The notes below the pieces were generated by a model. That model saw nothing but the letters and a program-made list of their open reading frames with translations. It had not been told where the DNA came from and did no database searches. From Gammaproteobacteria bacterium (GTDB lineage: Bacteria; Pseudomonadota; Gammaproteobacteria; Pseudomonadales; Pseudohongiellaceae), in assembly GCA_024639905.1 (NCBI GenBank), contig JAHEGE010000008.1, positions 289,099 to 353,098 on the forward strand: a DNA stretch of 64,000 bases, given 5' to 3'. Below, piece after piece: positions 46,722 to 55,601 of this stretch. The first letter of the stretch is position 1. Every line of letters starts with the position of its first letter. The translations under genes were made by a program, and so were the position numbers.

Positions 46722-48904
46722 CGGTAGATTTTGGGGAAGACGACGCCGATGGTCACGCCTTCGGCGTCTACCCGATTCTCCGCGCGAATAGAACCGCCAT
46801 GAAATTCGGCGATCAGGCGCGCAATGTGTAAGCCTATGCCTAGGTGAGGCTCTTTTTGTTTTTCCTGCGGCCTAACCGACACCATTGATTCGAACACGCG
46901 GTCTTTCATTGCCTCCGGCAGGTAAGGCCCGGCGTTCGAGACCCGCACGAGTATATGGTCCCGCAGTTCTCGGCATTGAAACACGATGGGCTGATTGGGA
47001 TAACAAAATTCCACTGCGTTGGCGGCGAGTTTGTCGAGTAATTGAGCGACATATTCAGGCACGCCATTGATGTATTGCGGGCCGGGTTCCGACTGAAGTT
47101 CAAATTTGGAGTCTGGGTAGGCCAGCTTATAGCCCTCTACACAGCCGTAAACCACGGCGCTCACATCGATACGTTCTTTCTCCGACGTCTGTAGCATCTG
47201 TTCTAGCCGCGTCGCCTCACTCATGCTTGTTAGGATGAGGTTAAGCCGACTAATCCCTTCCTCAGCGCGCGCGACATAGACTGCACTATCGGCGTCTGTG
47301 TTGTTCATCGCCAGATTCTCGATTGAGCTGCGTACCACAGTCACTGGCGTCCGCAGCTCATGCGAAAGCCGTGACGACATATTCTCGAGGTAGCTCGTGT
47401 ACTGCGAAAGTCGCTCGACGATGCTGGCAAAGCTGCGTGAGAGATCACCGATCTCGTCGGAGTTGCGCGAAGGCACGATGGTGTTCTGCACCCGTCCTGA
47501 TTCGTCGATGATTTGCTCTGCCTGATTGCGTAATCCACGGATCCGGGTGGAGATGCGCGACGCGAAAAGAAACAGGCCGAGCACGACAACCAGCATAACA
47601 GCGAGAATAGTATTAAAGAGCGTTTCTAAAGCCTGATTGCGGAACGTACGCAGGCCATTCATATTCTGGTCAACCACCACCGCGCCTAAGACCTCTCCGT
47701 TGGCAAGGATTGGGTGCGCCGCTTCGAGCAAGCGCGTCTGGGTATCGGACAGCGTGCGAAACTGGGTGAAGGCCTCGCCAGTCAGCGCGGCGTCGATATG
47801 CGCGCCTTCGCGGGTGACGCCAGAATAAAGCTCGTCGAAAAAATCGTTACTCGGCTTACTGAGTATTTGGTAGTAAACGGGGTTTAGGATTTTTTCTTGT
47901 AAAAAGGCAACAACCGGATTGCTCGGCGTCGCAGTCGCCGGCGGCACCAGCGTAAGCCCCGTTGCTGTTTGAATATCGCCTGCGGTGAGCAACACGCGGC
48001 CGCTGCGGTCAACGACCTGAATACGCGAATTGGAATTGCCCATGCCGGCAACGATGCGATCGATTTCCGGCGTCGGCAGGCGCAGCGAGCCTAGGTCATT
48101 AATGCTCGCGGTGTCATAGGTTGCGATCGCCGTAGACATCGCCCGCGTGTCGACATCGTCCACGTCGAATAGCGCGAAGCCGAGTCGCGAGCCCAACATA
48201 TCGAAGGGGATTTGCAGCTCGATCTCGTAGCCTTCGTCGGTCTCATACCACTGACCGCTAATGCGTTCTTCATGCACGGGATTGGAGAAATTTTCATCGA
48301 CGCTAAACGGATAGAGAAATTCGGGCTCATGCGGCGCGACGATAAAGTGGCGTACATCGGTCCCTTCTCGATTCAGCATAGAGATGCGCAAAAAATCCGA
48401 TCGATTAACGCGGAGGCTGTCGCGGCTGCGATACACGACCTTGTCGTCGCGCACTTTAAAGTAAGCGTATAACGAGCCATTGTGAGACCCGACCATGGTG
48501 CGATAGCTAAGCGTGTCTTCACGCCCGTAATAGCGCGAAGGCGTGAGCTGGGTGCGTAAATAGGCGCTGTCGTCGTAGGCGACTTCGTAGCGTTGGTATT
48601 CCCCCCAGTCGACGAGCGAGCCGTCTGTGAGCGAGAGTGCAGAAAAAATAGGATAGACGTAAAGATCTTCAGTTCGGCGGGCAGGCTCGTAACTGCCTTC
48701 GTCGAAAAGTTCTGGGCGTTCGTTGAGCGCGGTGGCAAGCGCCTGTGCAGTGCCGAGTACGGTCTGCTCTTGGCCGCGACGCAGATACTCTTCCATCTCA
48801 AGAATATACTGATAACCCAACCACGGAATAACCAGCAAGAAAGCCGACATGAAGACGAGTTTGGAGCGAATACCAAACGGATTACGGCTGACTTGCACGT
48901 TCAC
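46718..48904 (-). CDS. pdsS: Histidine kinase of the proteobacterial dedicated sortase system type (PdsS)
   Basis: A 728-residue membrane kinase. The first span is at about 14-32 (LVFMSAFLLVIPWLGYQYI), followed by a very large periplasmic domain (about 33-430) whose start EMEEYLRRGQEQTVLGTAQALATALNERPELFD is typical of the family. The second span is near 435-455, followed by HAMP, the DHp helix SSRLSHELRTPVTVVRSS and an ATPase domain in which the G2 box is EPHLGIGLHIARLIAEFHGG. The family was named from gammaproteobacterial genomes where it neighbours a sortase and its target; neither is in this window. The response regulator lies 1 bp upstream. Confidence 0.85.
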   Translation of the reverse strand: MNVQVSRNPFGIRSKLVFMSAFLLVIPWLGYQYILEMEEYLRRGQEQTVLGTAQALATALNERPELFDEGSYEPARRTEDLYVYPIFSALSLTDGSLVDWGEYQRYEVAYDDSAYLRTQLTPSRYYGREDTLSYRTMVGSHNGSLYAYFKVRDDKVVYRSRDSLRVNRSDFLRISMLNREGTDVRHFIVAPHEPEFLYPFSVDENFSNPVHEERISGQWYETDEGYEIELQIPFDMLGSRLGFALFDVDDVDTRAMSTAIATYDTASINDLGSLRLPTPEIDRIVAGMGNSNSRIQVVDRSGRVLLTAGDIQTATGLTLVPPATATPSNPVVAFLQEKILNPVYYQILSKPSNDFFDELYSGVTREGAHIDAALTGEAFTQFRTLSDTQTRLLEAAHPILANGEVLGAVVVDQNMNGLRTFRNQALETLFNTILAVMLVVVLGLFLFASRISTRIRGLRNQAEQIIDESGRVQNTIVPSRNSDEIGDLSRSFASIVERLSQYTSYLENMSSRLSHELRTPVTVVRSSIENLAMNNTDADSAVYVARAEEGISRLNLILTSMSEATRLEQMLQTSEKERIDVSAVVYGCVEGYKLAYPDSKFELQSEPGPQYINGVPEYVAQLLDKLAANAVEFCYPNQPIVFQCRELRDHILVRVSNAGPYLPEAMKDRVFESMVSVRPQEKQKEPHLGIGLHIARLIAEFHGGSIRAENRVDAEGVTIGVVFPKIYR

Positions 48905-48905
48905 C

Positions 48906-49610
48906 CTAGGCAGCCTCTTCGGCGATATTCCAGCGGTAGCCCATGCCGTAAACGGTCTCGATGCAATCGAACTCTTCGCTAATGGCGATGAACTTCTTGC
49001 GGATGCGCTTCACATGGGAGGTGATGGTACTGCCGTCGACGAATATCTTCGATTCTTGCATGAGCACCTGGCGGCTCTTCACGTGGCCGGGGTACTTGGC
49101 CAGCGCGTGTACCATCCAAAATTCGGTGACGGTGAGCGCAACGGGCTGATCGTCCCAGCGCACGGTTAGCCGACCGATGTCGAGCACCATGCGGCCACGA
49201 TGCAGGAGGCTTTCTGGCGACGGTGGCTGATCTATAACATCTTGGCGGCGGAATAACGCGGCGATGCGCGCCGTTAGGTGCGGCAGGCTAATGTCTTTGG
49301 TGAGGTAATCATCGGCGCCCATTCGCAGGCCGCTGACGGTGTCGAAGTCGTTGTCGCGCGCGGTGAGAAAGATGATAGGCAGGGTTTCGGACATCGAGCG
49401 AAGCGCCTGACACAGGGTAAAACCGCCATCGATTTCGTTATCGAGTCCAATATCGATTATCGCGAGATTCGGCAGGCGCATATCAAATGCCGCCATGGCC
49501 TCTTTGCGATTAGCGTAGGTTTGCACCTCGTAGCCCTGCTTGCGCAGCACGTCGGCGTAGTTTTCGCGGATTGCTGCCTCGTCTTCGACGATAGCGATGC
49601 GTCTGCTCAT
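48906..49610 (-). CDS. pdsR: Response regulator of the proteobacterial dedicated sortase system type (PdsR)
   Basis: A 234-residue OmpR-family regulator. The receiver domain has VEDEAAIRENYADVLRKQGYEV, phospho-Asp in LAIIDIGLDNEIDGGFTLC and the Lys in DDYLTKDISLPHL. The winged-helix domain is VALTVTEFWMVHALAKYPGHVKSRQVLM ... VDGSTITSHVKRIRKKF ... IETVYGMGYRW. The insertion after the phospho-Asp (DNEIDGG) is characteristic of this subgroup. It forms an operon with pdsS (1-bp gap). Targets are unknown. Confidence 0.88.
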   Translation of the reverse strand: MSRRIAIVEDEAAIRENYADVLRKQGYEVQTYANRKEAMAAFDMRLPNLAIIDIGLDNEIDGGFTLCQALRSMSETLPIIFLTARDNDFDTVSGLRMGADDYLTKDISLPHLTARIAALFRRQDVIDQPPSPESLLHRGRMVLDIGRLTVRWDDQPVALTVTEFWMVHALAKYPGHVKSRQVLMQESKIFVDGSTITSHVKRIRKKFIAISEEFDCIETVYGMGYRWNIAEEAA

Positions 49611-49820
49611 GCGATCTTTTCCCTCATGCGTACCTGCCAGTGTCTGGTTTCGAAGCGACTATACGCTTTTCGTCGTATGCCGCCAGTGCCGTTGCATAAG
49701 CCGCAACTATTGCCCCTATTTTGCCATAATTAGTCAGTGCCTAGCCCTTCACCACGCCTTGCGAGGTTACAAAGTACAGGTTTAATGGCTTCATTGGAAA
49801 AACCCAGTGGGGGATTGGAC

Positions 49821-50483
49821 ATGAAAGACCTGCAACTCGTTATCGGCAACAAGAATTATTCCTCTTGGTCGCTCGCGCCTTGGCTGTTGCTCAAGATGTA
49901 CGACGTCGACTTCGACGAGGTGCAAGTGGCGCTCTACCAAGACAACACCGCCGAGAAGCTCGGGCCACACTCACCGTCTTTGAAGGTGCCAGCACTGCGG
50001 CACAAGGATGATGTGACGGTGTGGGACTCGCTGTCGATCTGCGAATACTTGTCTGAGGAATTACTCCTCGGCGCCGGCTGGCCAACCGGGGCCAAACGCC
50101 GTGCCACCGCTCGCTCGGTCTGCGCCGAGATGCATTCGGAGTTCGCGCTGCTACGCCGCGAGTGGCCCATGAATTGCTCGGCTAGCGTGAGAATGAAACC
50201 CAGTCGCGAACTGCGTGATGAGATCGCGCGCATCGACGCCATTTGGAGCTGCTGCCGCCGCCGCTACGGCGAGAACGGCACCTATTTATTTGGGCGCTTC
50301 TCGATAGCGGACTGTTTTATGGCGCCAATGGCGCTCGCCTTCGAGTCTTACGGCGCCGAGTTAAGCGGTGACGCAAGAGCCTATATGGAGGCGTTGCTGG
50401 ACAACCCCTTCGTTCAAAGCTGGAAGCGTCAAGGCCAGCAGGAAGAACGCTCCGCTGGCGTTGCTCTTAGGAGTGTTGGCTAA
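49821..50483 (+). CDS. Glutathione S-transferase
   Basis: A 220-residue GST. The N-terminal thioredoxin fold starts LQLVIGNKNYSSWSLAPWLLLKMYDVDFDEVQVAL, the pattern of YfcF/GstA-like bacterial GSTs (NKNYSSWSLRPWL). The cis-Pro/glutathione segment is SLKVPALRHKDDVTVWDSLSICEYLSEE. A helical C-terminal domain follows with RFSIADCFMAPMA (N-capping box Asp). ATG 49821 is used because upstream in-frame starts add 28 residues without similarity. The gene converges with the DAHP synthase gene, overlapping by 4 bp. Confidence 0.88.
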   Translation: MKDLQLVIGNKNYSSWSLAPWLLLKMYDVDFDEVQVALYQDNTAEKLGPHSPSLKVPALRHKDDVTVWDSLSICEYLSEELLLGAGWPTGAKRRATARSVCAEMHSEFALLRREWPMNCSASVRMKPSRELRDEIARIDAIWSCCRRRYGENGTYLFGRFSIADCFMAPMALAFESYGAELSGDARAYMEALLDNPFVQSWKRQGQQEERSAGVALRSVG

Positions 50484-51544
50484 CTGGTGCGCGCCGGCAG
50501 CACGTCGCGCAGCTTGATTGCCATATCCAGAATCGCCTCTTCGGTCGTCGCCCAGTCGATGCACGCGTCGGTAACCGAGACGCCGTATTTTAGGTCGGCG
50601 AGGTCTTTCGGGATGCTCTGATTACCGTGATTAATGTTGCTCTCAACCATGAGCGCGATAATCGACTGATTACCCTCCATGATTTGGTGTGTCACGTCTT
50701 TCATGACAAGAGGCTGCACGCTTGGGTCTTTATTTGAGTTCGCGTGGCTGCAATCGATCATGATGTTATTAGTCACCCCACCATCGAGCAGCGCATGCTC
50801 GCACTGGGCAACGTGGACGCTGTCGTAATTTGGGCCATTGCTGCCGCCGCGCAGCACAACGTGCGCGTAGGGATTGCCCTTAGTCTCGACCACCGACACC
50901 TTGCCCTTGCCGTTAATGCCGAGGAAACGATGCGGATTAGAGACCGATTGCATCGCGTTTACCGCCACGGTCAGTCCGCCATCGGTGCCGTTCTTAAAGC
51001 CTACCGCGCTGGATAAGCCCGACGACATCTCCCTGTGGGTTTGCGACTCGGTTGTGCGCGCGCCGATAGCCGACCACGCGATGATGTCTTGCATGTACTG
51101 CGGCGAAATAGGGTCCAGCGCCTCGGTCGAGGTCGGCAGACCAATCTCATTGATATCTAGAAGTAATTCGCGTCCCTTACGCAGTCCCTCTTCGATCTTA
51201 AAAGAGTCGTCGAGGTAGGGGTCGTTGATGAGACCCTTCCAGCCGATGGACGTGCGCGGCTTCTCGAAATAAACGCGCATGACGATGTAGAGCGTGTCGG
51301 CAACTTTATCCGCGAGGCCCTTGAGGCGGCGCGCGTAATCCAGCGCAGCTTCGGTATCGTGGATAGAGCAGGGGCCCACCACGACGAAGAGCCGCGGGTC
51401 TTTGCGGTCGAGTATGTCGTAAATCGTTTGTCTCGCGGCGAGCACCGACTCCAAGGCTGCGCCTTCTAAAGGCAATTCCGCCTTAAGCTGTTTAGGCGTG
51501 ATAATCGGCTCATTGGAGGCTATGTTTTGGTCTTCGCTTTTCAT
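50480..51544 (-). CDS. aroG: 3-deoxy-7-phosphoheptulonate synthase (class I DAHP synthase)
   Basis: A 354-residue enzyme condensing PEP and erythrose 4-phosphate, the first step of the shikimate pathway. Class I AroF/G/H landmarks are VVGPCSIHDTEAALDYARRL, MRVYFEKPRTSIGWKGLINDPYLD, AIGARTTESQTHREMSSGLSSAVGFKNGTDG, VLRGGSNGPNY and IDCSHANSNKDP. The feedback isoform (Phe, Tyr or Trp) cannot be decided, so the symbol is approximate. It is monocistronic; the 253-bp upstream gap, shared with a divergent M14 peptidase, shows no recognised elements. Confidence 0.93.
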   Translation of the reverse strand: MKSEDQNIASNEPIITPKQLKAELPLEGAALESVLAARQTIYDILDRKDPRLFVVVGPCSIHDTEAALDYARRLKGLADKVADTLYIVMRVYFEKPRTSIGWKGLINDPYLDDSFKIEEGLRKGRELLLDINEIGLPTSTEALDPISPQYMQDIIAWSAIGARTTESQTHREMSSGLSSAVGFKNGTDGGLTVAVNAMQSVSNPHRFLGINGKGKVSVVETKGNPYAHVVLRGGSNGPNYDSVHVAQCEHALLDGGVTNNIMIDCSHANSNKDPSVQPLVMKDVTHQIMEGNQSIIALMVESNINHGNQSIPKDLADLKYGVSVTDACIDWATTEEAILDMAIKLRDVLPARTS

Positions 51545-51797
51545 GATGCGTCTCTGCTCTGCGGCTTTACGTCTTCACGGCTGTGAGCCGGCACTGGGTA
51601 TTCGGGTCGAAGCGTCTGTTTTCGCTGGATAATTTAGGCTTCAACGTAACGGGCAGCAATAATAGCAAAGTAGCGCCGCGCCGCAATGCCTAATCTAGGG
51701 TCGAGGCGGTGACAGGGCAACCGATTTAGCTTTTGGCCCGCCGACCGAAAACCTAGGGTAGCGTCGGCGATAGCGGGCGCGTAAAGGGGGAAGCTAC

Positions 51798-52919
51798 GTG
51801 CACATTAGCCAAGATTTCGACGCCGGCAACATCGAGGTGGTCAGCGCTGCGAGGGCGGACGACATCCAGCTGCGTATTCGCCACGACAAGGATTCTGAGT
51901 TTTATCAGTGGTTCTATTTCAGGCTCAGCGGCGTCCGTGACGTGCCCTGCACGCTAAAAATACTCAATGCAGCCGGCGCCGCGTACCCCGCGGGGTTCGA
52001 AGACTACCGCGTGGTGTATTCCTACGATCGCCAGCACTGGCGGCGCTATCCGACCACACTTGAAGGCGGAGAGCTGCGCATCGAGATTACGCCGCAGCAG
52101 GACGCGATGTACTTCGCGTATTTCACGCCGTATTCCATGGAGCGCCATGCCGACCTCGTCGCGCGCAGCCTGCAATCGCCCATATGCAATCTCACCATAT
52201 TGGGCCAGAGCGTGGATGGGCAGGACATAGACCTCCTGCGGATAGCGGGGCCTGGGGACGCGAGTGGCCGCAAGAACTGTTGGCTCATCGCACGGCAGCA
52301 TCCGGGCGAAAGCATGGCGCAGTGGTGGATGGAGGGCGCGCTTGAGCGCCTCGTCGATCCCTTCGACGAGTTCAGCGCGGCGCTGCTGCAACGCTGCAAT
52401 TTCTTCGTCGTGCCTAACATGAATCCCGACGGCAGCCGTCGCGGCCACCTCCGCACCAACGCCGTGGGTCGCAATCTCAACCGCGAATGGGCCGCCCCCT
52501 CGATGGAGAAGTCCCCTGAAGTCTACCTTGTAAGCGAAGCGATGACTCACTTCGGTGTCGATTTCTTCCTCGACGTTCATGGCGACGAATCCCTGCCCTA
52601 CTGCTTTATTGCCGGCGTAGAAGGGCTAGCAGGCTGGACAGCCGAAGACCAAGCGAAGTTAGATTTCTACAAAACCCGCCTCGCCGAAATCAACGATGAT
52701 TTCCAAACCGAGGTTGGCTACCCCACCAAAGGGCCGGGAGAGGCCAATCTCAGCATGAGCACCGGCTTCGTCGGCAGCCGCTTCGGCTGCCTAGCCATGA
52801 CCCTCGAGATGCCGTTCAAAGACACCACCGCCACCCCCGACCCCGAGTTCGGCTGGAGCGGCGAGCGCAGCAAGGCCCTGGCCCACTCCTGCCTAGAAGC
52901 CCTCGCCGCCTCACTCTAA
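51798..52919 (+). CDS. M14-family zinc carboxypeptidase, cytosolic carboxypeptidase (CCP/AGBL)-like
   Basis: A 373-residue cytoplasmic metallopeptidase. An N-terminal beta domain of about 120 residues (QWFYFRLSGVRDVPCTLKILNA ... YSYDRQHWRRYPT ... AYFTPYS) precedes the peptidase domain, as in CCPs. Zinc ligands are His168 and Glu171 in RQHPGES and His261 in LDVHGDE; the catalytic Glu337 is in TLEMPFKD; NPDGSRRGHLRTNAVGRNLNREW is the substrate-binding segment. Bacterial members are thought to trim peptide or peptidoglycan-peptide C-termini; the substrate is unknown. GTG start with AAAGGGGGA. The TAA stop touches a palindromic element. Confidence 0.9.
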   Translation: MHISQDFDAGNIEVVSAARADDIQLRIRHDKDSEFYQWFYFRLSGVRDVPCTLKILNAAGAAYPAGFEDYRVVYSYDRQHWRRYPTTLEGGELRIEITPQQDAMYFAYFTPYSMERHADLVARSLQSPICNLTILGQSVDGQDIDLLRIAGPGDASGRKNCWLIARQHPGESMAQWWMEGALERLVDPFDEFSAALLQRCNFFVVPNMNPDGSRRGHLRTNAVGRNLNREWAAPSMEKSPEVYLVSEAMTHFGVDFFLDVHGDESLPYCFIAGVEGLAGWTAEDQAKLDFYKTRLAEINDDFQTEVGYPTKGPGEANLSMSTGFVGSRFGCLAMTLEMPFKDTTATPDPEFGWSGERSKALAHSCLEALAASL

Positions 52920-52999
52920 CCCCGGGGTCAGGTCTTTCATCGATGCATCTAATGGCGATATTTGCAGCTAGATGCATCGATGAAAGACCTGACCCCGGG
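52920..52999. repeat. Palindromic element, A type
   Basis: Perfect inverted arms. It begins at the last base after the M14 peptidase stop and ends 5 bp before the -35 hexamer of the tolC promoter. The centre is almost identical to the copy at 21515 (one base difference in the left centre). Open in the GSGLSSMHL ... CIDERPDPG frame. Confidence 0.93.
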
Positions 53000-53004
53000 T
53001 GTAT

Positions 53005-53033
53005 TTGTCACCTATGGTTACACTGTGTAGAAT
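53005..53033 (+). promoter_or_regulatory. Sigma-70 promoter candidate for tolC-like gene
   Basis: -35 TTGTCA (53005-53010), 17-bp spacer, -10 TAGAAT (53028-53033), each hexamer matching the consensus at five of six positions. Start of transcription would be near 53040, 44 nt before the ATG. Confidence 0.65.
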
Positions 53034-53083
53034 GCGGCAGGTTTGGGGGTTGTACCCACGCCACAAATTAAAGGCAGTCTATT

Positions 53084-54469
53084 ATGGGACGAATAGCTCA
53101 ACTCGCCGGCGTCATCGCGCTTACGACACTTAGCGCTAACGCAAGCCACGCAGCGGATGACCTCTATAGCATCTTGGAACTCGCGCTCGACAACGACCCC
53201 ACACTGCGTCAGGCAGAAGCCAATTACCGCGCGAATCGCGAGAACATGATTCAGAGTCGTGCCAATTTGCTGCCTAATCTCAACGCAACTGGCAACACGG
53301 CACGCCTCACGAGTGGACCTACCGATGAAATCAGTGCTGTGAATCCGTTCACGGGCCAGCTTCAGGTTCAGCAAGCACATAGCTTTCGTCCTGGCATTAA
53401 TAACCACGGCTGGGGTCTCAACCTGAATCAGAGCCTTGTGAATCTCGCCCAGTGGTACAGCTTCCAAAGCGCTCGCGCAGCGGACAAGGCAGCAGCAGTA
53501 AACCTCGCAGCACAAGAGCAGGATCTCATCATGCGCGTGTCCATGGCCTATTTCGATGTGCTACGCGCAATCGATCTACTGGATACGAACGTGCAAGAAG
53601 AAGAAGCTGCCGCACGCTCGCTCGAGCAAACGCAACAGCGCGAAGAGGTTGGCTTGGTCCCAATAACCGATGTTTTCGACGCGCAGGCAGCATTCGACCT
53701 CGCGCGCAACACTACGATTCTGCAACAAGACTTTTTGCGATCACGCTACGAAGCGCTAGAGGCCATCACCGGTCAGCCTCATCCCGATATCGAGGTGCTT
53801 GACGCGGAATTTCCAATTGTGGACGCCGATGGCACCCTCAATGAATGGGAGCAGCAAGCCGAAGGCAACAGTCTAGCTATCGCCGCTGCCCAGTTCACGC
53901 TTGAGTCACAGGAGCAGACGCTTCGAGCAAGAAAAAGCGATCATCTTCCTACCATTGGCATAGCAGGTAATTTTGCGCATAACGTCACGAAGCCAATTAT
54001 TCAGCAGGGCATCACGATCGGTGGCGGTGCATTCGATAGAACGTCACTCGCATTGAACATCACCGTGCCTCTCTACAGTGGAGGCGCGGTCCGCTCGCGT
54101 CGTCGCGCAGCAGAGTACGGCGTTGTCGCCGCTAAGGAATCCCTCGAGCTAACCAAGCGTCAACTCACGCAAAACATACGCAACGCCTATCGTCGAGTTA
54201 ACACAGATGTCATGGTTATTGCTCAGCGCCAGCAATCGATTCTGTCGGCGCAGACTGCATTGGATGCAACCGAACTCGGCGCAGAGGTAGGTACGCGCAA
54301 CATCGTTGAAGTGCTGCGCGCTAGAGAGAATTTGTACCGCGCCTTACGTCAATACGCAGACGCTCGCTACAATTATGTGATCGACAGCCTTACGCTGAAG
54401 CAGACTGCCGGCATCTTGACGCCACAAGATGTGATCGAATTAAACGAATGGTTGGGGGCGCAGCAGTAA
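53084..54469 (+). CDS. tolC: TolC-family outer-membrane efflux/secretion channel
   Basis: A 461-residue exported outer-membrane factor. Signal peptide at residues 1-24 (ASHA-AD). The two internally repeated TolC halves start LYSILELALDNDPTLRQAEANYRANRENMIQSRANLLPNLNATGN and again near ANRNSLAIAAAQFTLESQEQTLRARKSDHLPTIGIAGN. Helix segments such as REEVGLVPITDVFDAQAAFD and GTRNIVEVLRARENLYRALRQYADARYNYVID form the periplasmic tunnel. Length and ending fit the general TolC type I secretion/efflux channel. No inner-membrane partner is nearby. Ribosome site AAAGG, and a strong promoter lies upstream. Confidence 0.9.
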   Translation: MGRIAQLAGVIALTTLSANASHAADDLYSILELALDNDPTLRQAEANYRANRENMIQSRANLLPNLNATGNTARLTSGPTDEISAVNPFTGQLQVQQAHSFRPGINNHGWGLNLNQSLVNLAQWYSFQSARAADKAAAVNLAAQEQDLIMRVSMAYFDVLRAIDLLDTNVQEEEAAARSLEQTQQREEVGLVPITDVFDAQAAFDLARNTTILQQDFLRSRYEALEAITGQPHPDIEVLDAEFPIVDADGTLNEWEQQAEGNSLAIAAAQFTLESQEQTLRARKSDHLPTIGIAGNFAHNVTKPIIQQGITIGGGAFDRTSLALNITVPLYSGGAVRSRRRAAEYGVVAAKESLELTKRQLTQNIRNAYRRVNTDVMVIAQRQQSILSAQTALDATELGAEVGTRNIVEVLRARENLYRALRQYADARYNYVIDSLTLKQTAGILTPQDVIELNEWLGAQQ

Positions 54470-54518
54470 GCTGCCAAACAATTTGTTTGCAGCGAACCGC
54501 CTCTCTCAAAAAATTGCG

Positions 54519-54863
54519 CTAAACCGCCTGTGATTTAGCGAGATACTTGCCGAGTGTCTCGTAGTATTTTTGCGCGAGGGGTGTAGGCACGACGTATTTG
54601 ATTCGCGCGTCGTAATCGTCAGACTCCACCTTAACCATGCCTTTTTCGGTGAGCTGCTTGAGCCGGCTGTGCTTAGTGCGCTGAGAGATCTCCGGCATCG
54701 CCTCGAGCGCCTCCATCGTAGCCAGCTTACGTCCCTCATACCAAGAGATCGAGCAGGCGTTGAGCAGGCCGGTCTCTACTGCGTCTAGGGCAGGAAACTT
54801 CGGCATGTCTTCCAAGGCCTTAGCGAGATTAAGGAAGCGCAGGTAAGGTAAATCTTTTTTCAT
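54519..54863 (-). CDS. MarR-like winged-helix transcriptional regulator
   Basis: A 114-residue DNA-binding protein. It has a helical N-terminus (FLNLAKALEDMPKFPALDAVETGLLNACSISWYEG), a helix-turn-helix (LATMEALEAMPEISQRTKHSRLKQLTEKGMV) and a wing (VKVESDDYDARIKYVVPTPLAQKYYETL). These are MarR-like proportions, slightly short of the usual ~140 residues. ATG 54863 is used; a TTG at 54875 is possible, and neither has a good ribosome site. It is convergent with tolC (49-bp gap), and may regulate itself or nearby genes. The target and ligand are unknown. Confidence 0.72.
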   Translation of the reverse strand: MKKDLPYLRFLNLAKALEDMPKFPALDAVETGLLNACSISWYEGRKLATMEALEAMPEISQRTKHSRLKQLTEKGMVKVESDDYDARIKYVVPTPLAQKYYETLGKYLAKSQAV

Positions 54864-54963
54864 AATAATTCGCAAATGTAAGAATTTGTAGGTTTATCGC
54901 TTGATCAGTCTACCACATTGTGGCGGAAGACCAATATCCGACAATTCGTGGGACACTTTCAGC

Positions 54964-55524
54964 TCAAGCAGAGGAACCTCTGCCTTTCAGGCCTCTAAGA
55001 ACAATCGAAATAAACCAAAGCATCAGCATCGATCCCAGCGCATCGCCAATAAACATGGCCGCCAGCTGCTCAAAGGAGTGCGTCGTTTGAGGGGTATACC
55101 AAAAGGCGAAGTAGTGGCTCGTCGCGCTTAAGGCTGCGGTGAGAATTGCGATCTGAAGGATCGTTGATAGTTGGAGCCCTGCGAGTTCGCCGCTCAGCTG
55201 CGAGGTAAGCGATGGTCGTTTCCGCAGCAGGTTGAGCGCTAACCAGGCAGGGACAGAGCTCGCCGCGCTTACCGCAATCAGCGCCGGTAGCGTAAGCGGC
55301 GACACGGGAAAAGTAATTATCGCTCCTAGAAAGAGGCCTGCGACACCGGCTCCACCGAAAAGCAAGACTGCGAGCGGCCGAATCATGGCGGGCAGGAAGA
55401 TAAGGTTCGCGACTACGTTAAGCTGCGCACCGGCGAAAACAGCCTCGTTAAACATGAACACAAGCGACCATAAGAAAGCGACTATCAGGGCGTAGATAAG
55501 CTGGCTGCGGGCGCGAGTGAGCAT
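54964..55524 (-). CDS. MASE1-like integral membrane protein (paralogue of 20013-20564)
   Basis: A 186-residue protein with about five membrane segments. NLIFLPAMIRPLAVLLFGGAGVAGLFLGAI, SGELAGLQLSTILQIAILTAAL and GDALGSMLMLWF align with the same blocks of the protein at 20013-20564. No output domain is present. It is divergent from a methionine-type aminotransferase (77-bp gap); its paralogue is also next to an aminotransferase gene, on the convergent side. Function unknown. Confidence 0.7.
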   Translation of the reverse strand: MLTRARSQLIYALIVAFLWSLVFMFNEAVFAGAQLNVVANLIFLPAMIRPLAVLLFGGAGVAGLFLGAIITFPVSPLTLPALIAVSAASSVPAWLALNLLRKRPSLTSQLSGELAGLQLSTILQIAILTAALSATSHYFAFWYTPQTTHSFEQLAAMFIGDALGSMLMLWFISIVLRGLKGRGSSA

Positions 55525-55601
55525 AAGCGACTATCTTTAACTTCGTGGCTTTTAGTCTGGCATCGCTTCCCCTCTGGTGCAAGTAGGGTAAACTTCTCAT
55601 T

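Noticed and set aside
49821-49832. ATGAAAGACCTG at the start of the GST gene as a repeat fragment
   Set aside because: Only the central GAAAGACCTG matches; it continues into normal GST coding sequence and lacks CCCCGGG.
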